From an uncultured Pelagibacteraceae bacterium (GTDB lineage Bacteria; Pseudomonadota; Alphaproteobacteria; Pelagibacterales; Pelagibacteraceae), in NCBI GenBank assembly GCA_902627805.1, contig CACOKN010000002.1, forward strand, positions 124,001 through 188,000: a DNA stretch of 64,000 nucleotides. The letters run 5' to 3'. The position numbers and the translations under genes were made by a program. The notes below the pieces were generated by a model, which was given only the letters and a program-made list of their open reading frames with translations, searched no databases and was not told where the DNA came from. Each line of letters opens with the position of its first letter. The first letter of the stretch is position 1. Of the stretch, positions 19,984-30,029 are shown piece after piece.

Positions 19984-21237
19984 ATGAAAAATAAGTATTC
20001 AATATTCTCATTAATAAAGAATGCTTTTTCTTATCACGAAAATTGGGAAAAAGCCTGGAAAGATCCTGCACCAAAAAAAGAATATGAAGCGGTAATTATT
20101 GGTGGTGGTGGTCATGGTTTAGCAACAGCTTATTATTTAGCAAAAAAGCATAACATGAAAAATATTGCTGTTGTTGAAAAAGGATGGATTGGTGGAGGAA
20201 ATACTGGAAGAAATACTACTATAATTAGATCAAATTATTTATGGGATGCTAGTGCTGGTCTTTATGATCATGCTCTTAAAATATGGGAGAGTCTTTCACA
20301 AGAGTTAAATTATAATGTGATGTTTAGTCAAAGAGGGGTAATGAATCTAGCTCATAATCTTCAAGATGTTAGAGACCTAAAAAGAAGAACGCATGCAAAC
20401 AGACTAAATGGCATTGATGCTGTTTATCTTAATACTGAAGAAGTTAAAAAATTCTGTCCAATAATTAATACCTCTCCTAAAATAAGATATCCAGTTTTAG
20501 GTGGAACATTACAAAGAAGAGCTGGAACTGCTAGACATGATGCAGTTGCGTGGGGATATGCCAGAGGTGCTGATGAAATGGGCGTTGATATAATTCAAAA
20601 TTGTGAAGTAAAAGGAATTAAAAGAATTGGTGATTGTGTTGAAGGTATTGAAACAACAAAAGGATTTATTAAAACAAAAAAAATAGGTGTAGTTGCGGCA
20701 GGACACTCAAGTGTTATTGCAAATATGGTTGGTTTGAAATTACCTTTGGAAAGTAAACCACTTCAAGCATTAGTATCTGAACCGGTTAAACCAATTATAG
20801 ATACAGTTGTAATGTCTAACGCTGTTCATGCATACGTAAGTCAATCCGATAAAGGTGAGTTAGTCATTGGAGCAGGAACTGATGATTACGTGTCTTACTC
20901 ACAAAAAGGAAGTCATGATATTGTGGAAGGAACTTTAAATGCAATTTTAGAATTATATCCAATATTCAGTAGAATGAGAATGCTTCGTCAGTGGGGTGGT
21001 ATAGTAGATATATGCCCTGATGCAAGCCCGATAATAAGCAAAACATCAATTAAAGGTTTATACTTTAATTGTGGTTGGGGAACAGGAGGTTTCAAAGCAA
21101 CACCAGGTTCTGGAGATTTATTTGCTCACACAATTGCAAATGATGAACCTCATAAATTAAATGCTGCCTTTAATATAAATAGATTTGTCAGTGGTGATCT
21201 AGTTGATGAACATGGTGCAGCTGCAGTTGCACACTGA
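19984..21237 (+). CDS. soxB: Sarcosine oxidase subunit beta
   Basis: [52 protein letters not shown]; followed by delta, alpha and gamma subunits. Confidence 0.96.
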   Translation: MKNKYSIFSLIKNAFSYHENWEKAWKDPAPKKEYEAVIIGGGGHGLATAYYLAKKHNMKNIAVVEKGWIGGGNTGRNTTIIRSNYLWDASAGLYDHALKIWESLSQELNYNVMFSQRGVMNLAHNLQDVRDLKRRTHANRLNGIDAVYLNTEEVKKFCPIINTSPKIRYPVLGGTLQRRAGTARHDAVAWGYARGADEMGVDIIQNCEVKGIKRIGDCVEGIETTKGFIKTKKIGVVAAGHSSVIANMVGLKLPLESKPLQALVSEPVKPIIDTVVMSNAVHAYVSQSDKGELVIGAGTDDYVSYSQKGSHDIVEGTLNAILELYPIFSRMRMLRQWGGIVDICPDASPIISKTSIKGLYFNCGWGTGGFKATPGSGDLFAHTIANDEPHKLNAAFNINRFVSGDLVDEHGAAAVAH

Positions 21238-21512
21238 TGTTTTTAATTAATTGTCCTTTTTGCGGTGAGAGAGAACAAAGCGAATTTAAAGCAGGTGGTG
21301 AAGCTCACATAGTAAGACCAAAACAACCTACAGAATTAAGTGATGATGAGTGGGCAGAATATTTATTCATGAGAAAAAATATAAAAGGAGTTCAGTTTGA
21401 AAGATGGAATCATATTCATGGTTGTAGAAAATGGTTCAATATGGTCAGAGATACTTCAAACGACCAAATAAAAGCTGTATACAAAATGGGTGAGAAACCA
21501 CCAGTAAAATAA
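21237..21512 (+). CDS. soxD: Sarcosine oxidase subunit delta
   Basis: INCPFCGEREQSEFKAGGEAHIVRP; HGCRKWFNMVRDT. Confidence 0.95.
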   Translation: MFLINCPFCGEREQSEFKAGGEAHIVRPKQPTELSDDEWAEYLFMRKNIKGVQFERWNHIHGCRKWFNMVRDTSNDQIKAVYKMGEKPPVK

Positions 21513-21513
21513 A

Positions 21514-24500
21514 ATGTCTAATAATTTAAGATTTAAAACAAGCAAATTCATTGATGAAACTTATCGAGTTTCTTTTAAGTTTAACAACAAAACATATTTT
21601 GGTTTTAAAGGTGATACTCTAGCATCAGCTTTATTGGCTAATGGCATTCATCTTGTAGGAAGAAGTTTCAAATATCATAGACCTCGAGGAATTATGACAT
21701 CAGGTTCAGAAGAGCCTAATGCAATAATTCAATTACATGATAATTCCTCAAGAACTGAACCCAATGTAAGAGCCACTGAGGTTGAAATTTATGAGGGTTT
21801 AGTTGCATCTAGTCAAAATTGCTGGCCAAGCGTTAATTTTGATGTTGGTGGAATTAACAATTTATTATCCCCTATTCTACCCGCTGGATTTTACTATAAA
21901 ACTTTTATGTGGCCTGCAAGTTTCTGGGAGAAGTATGAATACTTTATAAGAAAATCTGCAGGTTTAGGTAAATCACCGAAAGTTGCTGATCCAGACATAT
22001 ATGAACATAATTATATTCATTGTGATGTTTTGGTAATAGGAGCTGGTATATCGGGAATTATGGCAGCCAAAATGGCAGCAAAAAATGGTTTTAAAACTCT
22101 TCTAGTTGATGAAAAATCTTACTTAGGTGGATCATCTATTTATGATAACTCAGAGTTTTCAAAGATTAACAATCAATTAACAAGTTCGTGGTTAGAAAAA
22201 GAGATCAATGAAATATCAAAACTAGAAAATTTAGAAATTAAAGTAAGAACTAGTGTTGCAGCGTATCATGGATACAACTTTTTATTAGCTCGTGAAAGTC
22301 TTACTGACCATTTACCAATTAATCAAAGAGATAATAAAGTAAGGCATAGATTATTAAAAATTAGAGCTAAAAAAGTAATTACAGCTACTGGCTCAATAGA
22401 AAGACCATTGATATTCGATAATAATGATCGACCAGGTATACTATTGTCTTCAGCAATTAAGAAATACATCGATCTATATGGCGTAGCTTGTGGTGAAAAT
22501 AATGTTCTTTTTACCAATAACGATACTGCATATGAAACTGCCATGAGCTTAATTCAAAGAGGAATTAAGATAAATGCAATAATTGATAATAGAGAACAAG
22601 TTGACTCTAAAATTTGTTACGAGGTTGAGAAAAATAATATTAAAATTTATAAAGGTTTTTCTGTTGTTGATACATATGGATATAGAAGAATTAACAAAAT
22701 ATCCATTATGAAACTTTCAAAAGATGGTCAAACAGTAATTGGGGACAAAACTAAATTAAATTGTGATTGTTTAGGTCTATCAGGTGGTTGGACCCCAGCA
22801 GTACATTTGTTTACACAATCTGGAGGCAAATTAAAATTTAGAGAAGAAGACCAAGTATTCATTCCTGACGTTTATCCCTCAGATCAAATAAGTATTGGAT
22901 CTTGCAATGGAGACTTTGGTTTAGAGGAAATAGTTAAAAATACCTTATCTTCAACGAAAAAATTTCTTAATATAGATAATTCTGAATATAATACTGTTGA
23001 AATTATCTCAGTTTTAAGTCAATCAAAGAGAAATATTTGGTTATTACCATCTGATAAAACCATAGGAAAAACTAAATCTTTTGTTGATTATCAAAATGAT
23101 GCAACTTCAAAAGATATTAAATTAGCTCTAAGAGAAGGATTCAGATCTATTGAACATGTAAAAAGGTATACCACTACCGGTATGGGAACTGATCAGGGTA
23201 AACTTGGCAATATGCATGCTTTAGGAATCATTTCAGAAACAGCCGGAACCAAAATGGGCGAGCATGGCACTACCACTTTTAGACCTCCTTATACACCTCT
23301 TACTTTTGGAACTATTGTTGGAAGAAATGTAGGTGAATTTTTTGATATATTCAGACGTACTCCGATACATGATTGGCATGTTAAAAATAATGCTGAGTTT
23401 GAAAACGTTGGTCAGTGGAAAAGAGCTTGGTATTATCCCAAAGAAAATGAAAATATGCATCAAGCAGTACAAAGAGAAAGTAAAGCCGCCAGAGACTCAG
23501 CGGGTATTCTAGATGCATCTACATTAGGAAAAATTGATATTCAAGGCACTGATGCCTCAGAATTTTTAAATCGTGTTTATACTAATGCTTGGTCAAAGCT
23601 TGCAGTGGGTAAATGTCGTTACGGTTTAATGTTGAATGAAGATGGAATGGTTTATGATGATGGAGTAACAACTAGACTAGGTGAAAATCACTATATAATG
23701 ACTACTACGACTGGTGGAGCAGCTAATGTATTAGGAAAACTTGAAGATTATCTTCAAACAGAATGGCCTGAGTTAGATGTCTATCTATCTTCTCTGACTG
23801 ACCATTATGCTACAATAAGTGTTTGCGGTCCTAATAGTAAAAAAATTGTCTCAAAAGTTATTCCTGATTTAGATTTTTCTGACGAAAAGTTTCCACATAT
23901 GTCATTTAAAAATGCAAAAATTGGAAATATTAAATGTAGAATAATGAGGATTAGTTTTACCGGAGAACAAAGTTATGAAATTAATATTCAAGCAAGTTTT
24001 GGAAAATCTGTTTGGGAAAAATGTATGGACGCTGGTAAAGATTTCAATATTACACCTTATGGAACTGAAACAATGCACTTATTAAGAGCAGAGAAAGGTT
24101 TTATAATAGTTGGTCAAGATACAGATGCAACACTGACACCAATTGATCTACAAATGGACTGGATAGTAAGTAAAAAAAAATACGATTTTATTGGAAAAAG
24201 ATCATTATATAGATCTGATACAATTAGAGAAGATAGAAAACAATTGGTTGGTTTATTGACAGAAAATCCAGAGGAAGTTTTAGAGGAAGGTGCGCAAATA
24301 GTTTCTGATGTAAAAAAGTCACCTATTGAAATGCTTGGACATGTAACCTCAAGTTATTATAGTCCAAATTTAAAAAAATCCATTGCATTGGGTGTTCTTA
24401 AAAGTGGGAAAAATATGCTTGGGCAAAAATTAATTATACCAATGGAGAATAAAAACATAAATGTAATCGTTGCTGATCCTGTTTTTTTAGATAAAGAGGG

Positions 24501-24525
24501 AAAAAGATTAAATGCTAAATTATAA
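21514..24525 (+). CDS. soxA: Sarcosine oxidase subunit alpha
   Basis: 1003 aa; GDTLASALLANGIHLVGRSFKYHRPRGI, VIGAGISGIMAAKMAAKNG, C-terminal GcvT-like domain. Confidence 0.96.
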   Translation: MSNNLRFKTSKFIDETYRVSFKFNNKTYFGFKGDTLASALLANGIHLVGRSFKYHRPRGIMTSGSEEPNAIIQLHDNSSRTEPNVRATEVEIYEGLVASSQNCWPSVNFDVGGINNLLSPILPAGFYYKTFMWPASFWEKYEYFIRKSAGLGKSPKVADPDIYEHNYIHCDVLVIGAGISGIMAAKMAAKNGFKTLLVDEKSYLGGSSIYDNSEFSKINNQLTSSWLEKEINEISKLENLEIKVRTSVAAYHGYNFLLARESLTDHLPINQRDNKVRHRLLKIRAKKVITATGSIERPLIFDNNDRPGILLSSAIKKYIDLYGVACGENNVLFTNNDTAYETAMSLIQRGIKINAIIDNREQVDSKICYEVEKNNIKIYKGFSVVDTYGYRRINKISIMKLSKDGQTVIGDKTKLNCDCLGLSGGWTPAVHLFTQSGGKLKFREEDQVFIPDVYPSDQISIGSCNGDFGLEEIVKNTLSSTKKFLNIDNSEYNTVEIISVLSQSKRNIWLLPSDKTIGKTKSFVDYQNDATSKDIKLALREGFRSIEHVKRYTTTGMGTDQGKLGNMHALGIISETAGTKMGEHGTTTFRPPYTPLTFGTIVGRNVGEFFDIFRRTPIHDWHVKNNAEFENVGQWKRAWYYPKENENMHQAVQRESKAARDSAGILDASTLGKIDIQGTDASEFLNRVYTNAWSKLAVGKCRYGLMLNEDGMVYDDGVTTRLGENHYIMTTTTGGAANVLGKLEDYLQTEWPELDVYLSSLTDHYATISVCGPNSKKIVSKVIPDLDFSDEKFPHMSFKNAKIGNIKCRIMRISFTGEQSYEINIQASFGKSVWEKCMDAGKDFNITPYGTETMHLLRAEKGFIIVGQDTDATLTPIDLQMDWIVSKKKYDFIGKRSLYRSDTIREDRKQLVGLLTENPEEVLEEGAQIVSDVKKSPIEMLGHVTSSYYSPNLKKSIALGVLKSGKNMLGQKLIIPMENKNINVIVADPVFLDKEGKRLNAKL

Positions 24526-25075
24526 CCATACAATAAAAGAAGAAAAATCATATCAAGGTTTACAATTGAGTGAGATAAAGCCTGTCATGAAATTGATAGT
24601 AAGGGGTAAAAAAAGAGAATTTTTATCAGCAATTGGTAAATCTTTAAATATGGTTTTACCCACAAAAGCAAATACTTCAACTCAAAGTGAAAAATTGACT
24701 GCCTTATGGTTGAGTCCTGATGAATGGATGATTTTTTCAAATGGTGTTGTTAATGAAAATACAAACACATATGACACCGAAACTATTTTAAATAAAAACA
24801 TATCTAAATTAGATTTAGGAGCTGTAGTGGACGTTACAGATCAATTTGTAAGGATTAATCTTAGAGGTGATAAGATATATAACCTTTTTCAAACAGGTTC
24901 TCCTTTTAATTTTAATGATTTTAAGAGTAAAATTGGCTCAGTAACTCAAACAATTCTCGCAAAAATAGACGTAATTATTCACAATCAAAATAAAAATGAG
25001 GTAAATTTATTTGTAAGACGCTCATTTTCAGAACACTTATTTGCTTGGATGAATGATAGTGCGTCAAGATTATAG
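24512..25075 (+). CDS. soxG: Sarcosine oxidase subunit gamma
   Basis: ORF 187 aa; LWLSPDEWMIFS, VVDVTDQFVRINLRG; 14-bp overlap with soxA. Confidence 0.9.
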   Translation: MLNYNHTIKEEKSYQGLQLSEIKPVMKLIVRGKKREFLSAIGKSLNMVLPTKANTSTQSEKLTALWLSPDEWMIFSNGVVNENTNTYDTETILNKNISKLDLGAVVDVTDQFVRINLRGDKIYNLFQTGSPFNFNDFKSKIGSVTQTILAKIDVIIHNQNKNEVNLFVRRSFSEHLFAWMNDSASRL

Positions 25076-25109
25076 TCACATTTAGAGCTGAAATAAGTTA
25101 TTAAAATTT

Positions 25110-25877
25110 ATGAAAAAATTATTTTTAATAGCAATATTTGCTCTTTTACCCTTTTCACTTAATGCGGAGTCTAATTTAGATAAAATTTTATCTTCTGGAA
25201 AACTAAAAGTAGGTACTACTGGAGATTGGGATCCTATGTCAATTAAAGACCCTGCAACTAATGAATATAAGGGTTTTGATATTGATGTTATGAAGCAATT
25301 GGCAGAAGATATGGGTGTTAAAGTTGAGTTTGTGCCTGCAGAGTGGAAAACTATCGTTTCAGGAATAACATCTGAGAGATATGACATTTCTACTAGTGTT
25401 ACAAAGACACCGAAGAGAGCTGAAGTAGCTGGTTTCACTGATACATATTACAAATATGCAACTGTGCCACTTGTTCTCAAAAAGAATTTAAAAAAGTTTT
25501 CAACTTGGGACTCGCTTAATAAATCAAATGTAACAATTGCAACTACTCTTGGTACTTCTCAAGAGGAAAAGGCAAAAGAATTTTTTCCAAAATCAAAATT
25601 AAACTCTGTAGAGGCGCCAGCAAGAGACTTTCAAGAAGTTTTAGCAGGTAGAGCTGATGGTAACATCACAAGTTCAACAGAGGCAAATAAATTGGTTATT
25701 AAATATCCTCAGTTAGCAATCGTTCCAGATGGTGGAAAAAATCCAGCATTTTTAGCAATGATGGTGCCAAAAGGTGATGCCAAGTGGAATGATTATGTAA
25801 ATAAATGGATACAGGATAAAAAATCCTCAGGATTCTTCACTAAGTTATTAGCTAAATATAATTTAAAAAGCTTATAA
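25110..25877 (+). CDS. Family-3 periplasmic substrate-binding protein of an amino-acid-type ABC transporter
   Basis: Signal peptide [58 protein letters not shown]. Confidence 0.88.
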   Translation: MKKLFLIAIFALLPFSLNAESNLDKILSSGKLKVGTTGDWDPMSIKDPATNEYKGFDIDVMKQLAEDMGVKVEFVPAEWKTIVSGITSERYDISTSVTKTPKRAEVAGFTDTYYKYATVPLVLKKNLKKFSTWDSLNKSNVTIATTLGTSQEEKAKEFFPKSKLNSVEAPARDFQEVLAGRADGNITSSTEANKLVIKYPQLAIVPDGGKNPAFLAMMVPKGDAKWNDYVNKWIQDKKSSGFFTKLLAKYNLKSL

Positions 25878-25911
25878 AAAAATTAGTAATTAATTTTTTA
25901 TTCTTTATAAG
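25871..25911 (+). terminator. Extended AT-rich intercistronic hairpin between binding-protein and permease genes
   Basis: Outer arms CTTATAAA (25871-25878)/TTTATAAG (25904-25911); inner arms AAAATTA (25879-25885)/TAATTTT (25891-25897); T-rich 3' arm. The stem overlaps the upstream stop codon. Confidence 0.5.
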
Positions 25912-25917
25912 TTAAGA

Positions 25918-26649
25918 GTGAAAAATCTATTTTTATTATTCCTTATTTTTCCATTAACTTCATGCGGTAAAAGTGAACTAAACTGGCTAATCTTATCACC
26001 AAATAACATTGAAGGATTAACTAATCTAAAGTTTTTATTAAGTGGTTTAACAACTACCATTTTTATTAGTGTAATTTCAATTTTTATCTCAATAATTATT
26101 GGTCTACTAGTTGCAATTCCATCGTTAGCTAAAAATAAATTCTTAACCTACCTTAATATTGGTTATGTTGAAATTATAAGAGCAGTACCTTTACTAGTTT
26201 TGATTTTGTGGATCTATTATGGTCTTCCAATCATGACGGGTATAAGTTTTAGTCCATTCGTTTCTGGTATCATAGCTCTGTCAATTAGCGAAAGTGCTTT
26301 CCAGGCAGAAATATTTAGAGCAGGAATTAATTCAATAAAAAAATCTCAATGGGAAGCTGGAAGCTCTTTAGGATTAGGTTTTTTAAGAAAATTAAGATTA
26401 GTTATTCTGCCTCAGGCAATAAAAAATATTTTACCAGCTATAGGTAATCAATTTGTGTATGTACTAAAAATGTCCTCTCTTGTGTCTATAATTGGTATTG
26501 GAGATTTAACAAGAAAAGCTAATGAATTAGTTGTGACAACTTATAGACCATTGGAAATATATACATTTCTAATTCTTGAATATTTAGTCTTGATATTAAT
26601 TGTTTCTTATCTAGTCAGAAAATTAGAAAAAAAATTACAAAAAGATTAA
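25918..26649 (+). CDS. Amino-acid-type ABC transporter permease (HisM/GlnP family), GTG start
   Basis: LLSGLTTTIFISVISI, EIIRAVPLLVLILWIYYGLP, SAFQAEIFRAGINSIKKSQWEAGSSLGLG (EAA loop), LPQAIKNILPAIGNQF. Confidence 0.92.
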   Translation: MKNLFLLFLIFPLTSCGKSELNWLILSPNNIEGLTNLKFLLSGLTTTIFISVISIFISIIIGLLVAIPSLAKNKFLTYLNIGYVEIIRAVPLLVLILWIYYGLPIMTGISFSPFVSGIIALSISESAFQAEIFRAGINSIKKSQWEAGSSLGLGFLRKLRLVILPQAIKNILPAIGNQFVYVLKMSSLVSIIGIGDLTRKANELVVTTYRPLEIYTFLILEYLVLILIVSYLVRKLEKKLQKD

Positions 26650-27125
26650 TTTTTTTTTCTGTAGTCCCAAGGATATTCAAAAGTCATACCCCACATACCA
26701 TTTTTATTTTTTTTGGCATAATTCTCATCCTCAATAAATTTTGAAGAATATTTCCTGTAAGCAAAAGCATAACCTTTACGAACAAGATACTTAGATAAAC
26801 TTTGATTATTTACAAAACATTCAGCTAAAATTCTCTTATATCGATCTATACCTTCTTTGACACATTTTACCTTGTTATTACTTATCTTGTTAATAAGTAA
26901 TTTTTTTGCTTGTATTCCACATTGAATAACTTCATCATTCCTATTGCATATTTGTTTTATTTCAGGTGTATCAATGCCACTAAAACGAATTTTTTCCTTG
27001 TTTAAATGAATAGTGTCTCCATCAATGACTTTTACTTTATTAGAGTTAAGATCAAGATATGTTGCCAAAAAAAAAATTAGACAAATACTAGTAAGTAAAA
27101 AGACTTTTGTTTTGTTTGAAAACAT
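26646..27125 (-). CDS. Thermonuclease (SNase-like) family nuclease with N-terminal membrane/signal segment
   Basis: KVIDGDTIHLNKEKIRFSGIDTPEI; GIDRYKRILAECFVNNQSLSKYLVRKGYAFAYRKYS; hydrophobic N-terminus. Confidence 0.85.
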   Translation of the reverse strand: MFSNKTKVFLLTSICLIFFLATYLDLNSNKVKVIDGDTIHLNKEKIRFSGIDTPEIKQICNRNDEVIQCGIQAKKLLINKISNNKVKCVKEGIDRYKRILAECFVNNQSLSKYLVRKGYAFAYRKYSSKFIEDENYAKKNKNGMWGMTFEYPWDYRKKN

Positions 27126-28458
27126 TATTCAAAAAATACCCAATAAACATCAAAACTGCAATTCCCATAAACCAATTTGTTACTAAAATTGTATAAAAAA
27201 TATCTTCATAATCTCCTCCTTTAATATTAATCACATACCATAAACTTAAAAAAGGAAGGGCTGTTAATCTTAGAATGCTTAAATATAGACTATATAATGG
27301 TTTTTTGACTGCTTGGAATACTGCTGTAGTTATAAAAAAGACAGGATAAATTGGGCCAATTAATGCTGCAACTTTTAAGTATATTGCACCATGCTTAATT
27401 GCCTCTGAGTTGTCTGTGAATAATGAAACTAAAAACTCTGCACCAAAAAAAATTACTATTCCTGCGCATATCATAAAAGATGATCCAAAAAAAAGAGCTT
27501 TTCTATATAATTCTCTTAATCTATTATAATTTTTTGCTCCAAAATTTTGTCCACCAATAGATAATACTGCAGTATTTAATCCAATTACTGGAAGCAAAAA
27601 GACTTGTTCAATTCTTAAAGCAGCACCATAACCAGCAGTAGCTAAATCTCCAAATTGACCAATAAAGTAAAGAATATTAAATAAACCAACACCTATTAAC
27701 AGCATACTAAACATCACGGGAATTGTCTGATACAAGAGTTCACCTAGAAGATCAAATTTTGGAATAAAACACACAGGTTTAAGATATTGTTTTAATTCAC
27801 AACAATAAACTTTATATGCCAAATATATAAGACCAATAAATTGTGCAACTACAGTAGCTATTGCAAGTCCAGCTATACCAAATGCTGGAATAAAACCATA
27901 ACCAAAAATAAATAATGGATTTAAAAAGATATTTAAAAAGAAACTAAAAATTAAAACATTCCTATAACTTTTTGTATCTCCTTGTGCATTTAATGTTCCA
28001 TTTAAAGAAATTTGTATCAAAACAATTATAGTTCCATAAAAAATTACATCTAGATATTTTCTAGTTAATATAATTGCCTCTTGATCTGACCCCATAAGAG
28101 AAAGTAAAAAATCTGAAACATTCAAACCAAAAAAAGTAACTAAAATCGATAAGAAAATTGCAAAAATAATTGATTGGGCAATAAATAATGATGCCTTATT
28201 TTTGTTATTAGCACCTAAATTATTTCCAATTAAAGTATTAGTTCCTGCAGTTAGTCCTACTCCTATAGCAATAATGGTAAAATAAATTGGAAATGATTTT
28301 GCAATCGCTGCTATTGCTTCAGCAGATATTCTTCCTGCAAACCATGTATCTACTAGATTGTAAAAAGTTTGAAATAATGAACCAACACTTGCTGGTATAG
28401 TTACTTTTCTTAGTAAAAACCATATTGGATCTTTGGTTAATTTGAACGATTGTGACAA
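27088..28458 (-). CDS. MATE family efflux transporter
   Basis: VTIPASVGSLFQTFYNLVDTWFAGRISAEAIAAIAKSFPIYF; NTLIGNNLGANNK; INGLNTAVLSIGGQNFGAKNY-like second repeat. Confidence 0.93.
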   Translation of the reverse strand: MSQSFKLTKDPIWFLLRKVTIPASVGSLFQTFYNLVDTWFAGRISAEAIAAIAKSFPIYFTIIAIGVGLTAGTNTLIGNNLGANNKNKASLFIAQSIIFAIFLSILVTFFGLNVSDFLLSLMGSDQEAIILTRKYLDVIFYGTIIVLIQISLNGTLNAQGDTKSYRNVLIFSFFLNIFLNPLFIFGYGFIPAFGIAGLAIATVVAQFIGLIYLAYKVYCCELKQYLKPVCFIPKFDLLGELLYQTIPVMFSMLLIGVGLFNILYFIGQFGDLATAGYGAALRIEQVFLLPVIGLNTAVLSIGGQNFGAKNYNRLRELYRKALFFGSSFMICAGIVIFFGAEFLVSLFTDNSEAIKHGAIYLKVAALIGPIYPVFFITTAVFQAVKKPLYSLYLSILRLTALPFLSLWYVINIKGGDYEDIFYTILVTNWFMGIAVLMFIGYFLNNVFKQNKSLFTY

Positions 28459-28466
28459 TTAAATCC

Positions 28467-29375
28467 TTAGTTAAATTCTTTTTGAAAATTATATTTTTTT
28501 CCTGCTAATTTTGCCTTATATATCTGACTTTGTCTCATTCTAAAACGAGATTTTTGGTTTTTTGAGAGTTTATCAAAACAATTAGGACAAGTAACACCCT
28601 CCTCAAATCTTTTAGATTTTTTATCTTTTGTTGAAATTGGTTGTCTACACCCACCGCAAATTGAATAGGTTCCTTGTACTAATCCATGTTTAAGAGTTAC
28701 TCTATTATCAAATACAAAACACTCACCTTTCCATAAACTGTTTTTTTGTTTAATTTTTTTTAAGTAATTTAAAATTCCACCCTTTAATTGATAAATATTT
28801 TTAAAACCTTTTTTTTCTAAAAATACAGAAGCTTTTTCACACCTGATTCCACCAGTGCAAAACATTGCTATTGGCTGATCTTTTTTTAACTTTTTTAAGT
28901 ATTTTGGGAAATCTCTAAAGTTGTCTATATTTGGATTTACCGATTTTTTAAAAGAACCAACTTTATGCTCAAAAGGTTTTCTTGCATCTAACAAAAAAGT
29001 TTTCTTATTTTTTATTAATTCATTCCATTTAGTTGGTTCAATATGAGTATTCTTTTTTTTAATTCTATTTGAGATTTTAAGATCCATTGGAACGACTTCT
29101 TTTTTAATTTTTACTTTAGATTTGTGGAAAGGTTTGAATTTACTTTTTGAATTATTGAAACTATCAAATTCTTTAATATTAAAAATTTTTTTTAATTTAA
29201 TAATTGTAGCCTTAATATCTTTATTTTTTCCAGATATAGATCCATTTAAACCCTCTTTTGATACAATAATTGATCCATATATGTTTTTATTTACTAAAAA
29301 ATTATTCAATATTTTTTGATTTTTTTTTAAATTATTTATTTTTTGAAATTTATAAAATCCAAATACAGTAAACAT
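28467..29375 (-). CDS. trhO: Rhodanese-domain tRNA uridine(34) hydroxylase family protein (TrhO/YceA-like)
   Basis: FLLDARKPFEHKVGSFKKSVNPNIDNFRDFP; IAMFCTGGIRCEKASVFL; C-terminal Cys-rich YSICGGCRQPI...CPNC. Confidence 0.9.
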   Translation of the reverse strand: MFTVFGFYKFQKINNLKKNQKILNNFLVNKNIYGSIIVSKEGLNGSISGKNKDIKATIIKLKKIFNIKEFDSFNNSKSKFKPFHKSKVKIKKEVVPMDLKISNRIKKKNTHIEPTKWNELIKNKKTFLLDARKPFEHKVGSFKKSVNPNIDNFRDFPKYLKKLKKDQPIAMFCTGGIRCEKASVFLEKKGFKNIYQLKGGILNYLKKIKQKNSLWKGECFVFDNRVTLKHGLVQGTYSICGGCRQPISTKDKKSKRFEEGVTCPNCFDKLSKNQKSRFRMRQSQIYKAKLAGKKYNFQKEFN

Positions 29376-30025
29376 TAAATCTTCCTACAGACAGTCATTC
29401 CGTCTCCAAAAGGTACCATGACCTTTTCAATTCTTTTGTCCTTTGAAATAAAATGATTTAAATCTCTAATACTTTTCGTATATTTGTCATTTATATCTTT
29501 GTTAACAACTTCTCCATGCCATAAAACATTATCGATTATTACTAAACCCTCTTTATTCAATAGATCTAGTGAAATTTCATAATATTTTTGGTAATTCATT
29601 TTATCAGCATCAATAAAAACTAAATCAAATTTTTCGTTTCTAATACTCATCAAGCTTTCTAAAGCTGGTTTAATTATTGTTTTAATTTTGTGATTTTGAT
29701 TAGCTTTTTTAAAAAAATTTTGAGCAATTTTATTTGTTTCTTTATTTTTATCTAAAGCAATTATACTACCTTCATCTGGTAATGCTAAAGCCATAGACAA
29801 CGTACTTAAACCTGTAAAAGTTCCTATCTCTAAGACTTTTGTAATTTTGGAGATCTTAATAATCAAATGTAAAAATTGACATTGGGAAATAGATATCTGC
29901 ATTCTTTTAATATCACCAAGTGATAAGTTATAGTCTATTATTTCTTTTTGAATTGGATGTAATTTTAAACCATTCTTGAGGATGTAATCTTGTAAATGTT
30001 TTGTGATATTAAGGTCTGAACCCAT
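29375..30025 (-). CDS. Class I SAM-dependent O-methyltransferase (caffeoyl-CoA OMT-like)
   Basis: KVLEIGTFTGLSTLSMALALPDEGSIIALDKN; FDLVFIDADKMNYQKYYEISLDLL; IDNVLWHGEV. Confidence 0.9.
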   Translation of the reverse strand: MGSDLNITKHLQDYILKNGLKLHPIQKEIIDYNLSLGDIKRMQISISQCQFLHLIIKISKITKVLEIGTFTGLSTLSMALALPDEGSIIALDKNKETNKIAQNFFKKANQNHKIKTIIKPALESLMSIRNEKFDLVFIDADKMNYQKYYEISLDLLNKEGLVIIDNVLWHGEVVNKDINDKYTKSIRDLNHFISKDKRIEKVMVPFGDGMTVCRKI

Positions 30026-30029
30026 AACC

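Noticed and set aside
20509-20706. Antisense ORF within soxB rich in S/F/N
   Set aside because: Low-complexity shadow ORF opposite soxB codons, ending in poly-Ser from GAT/GAA repeats.
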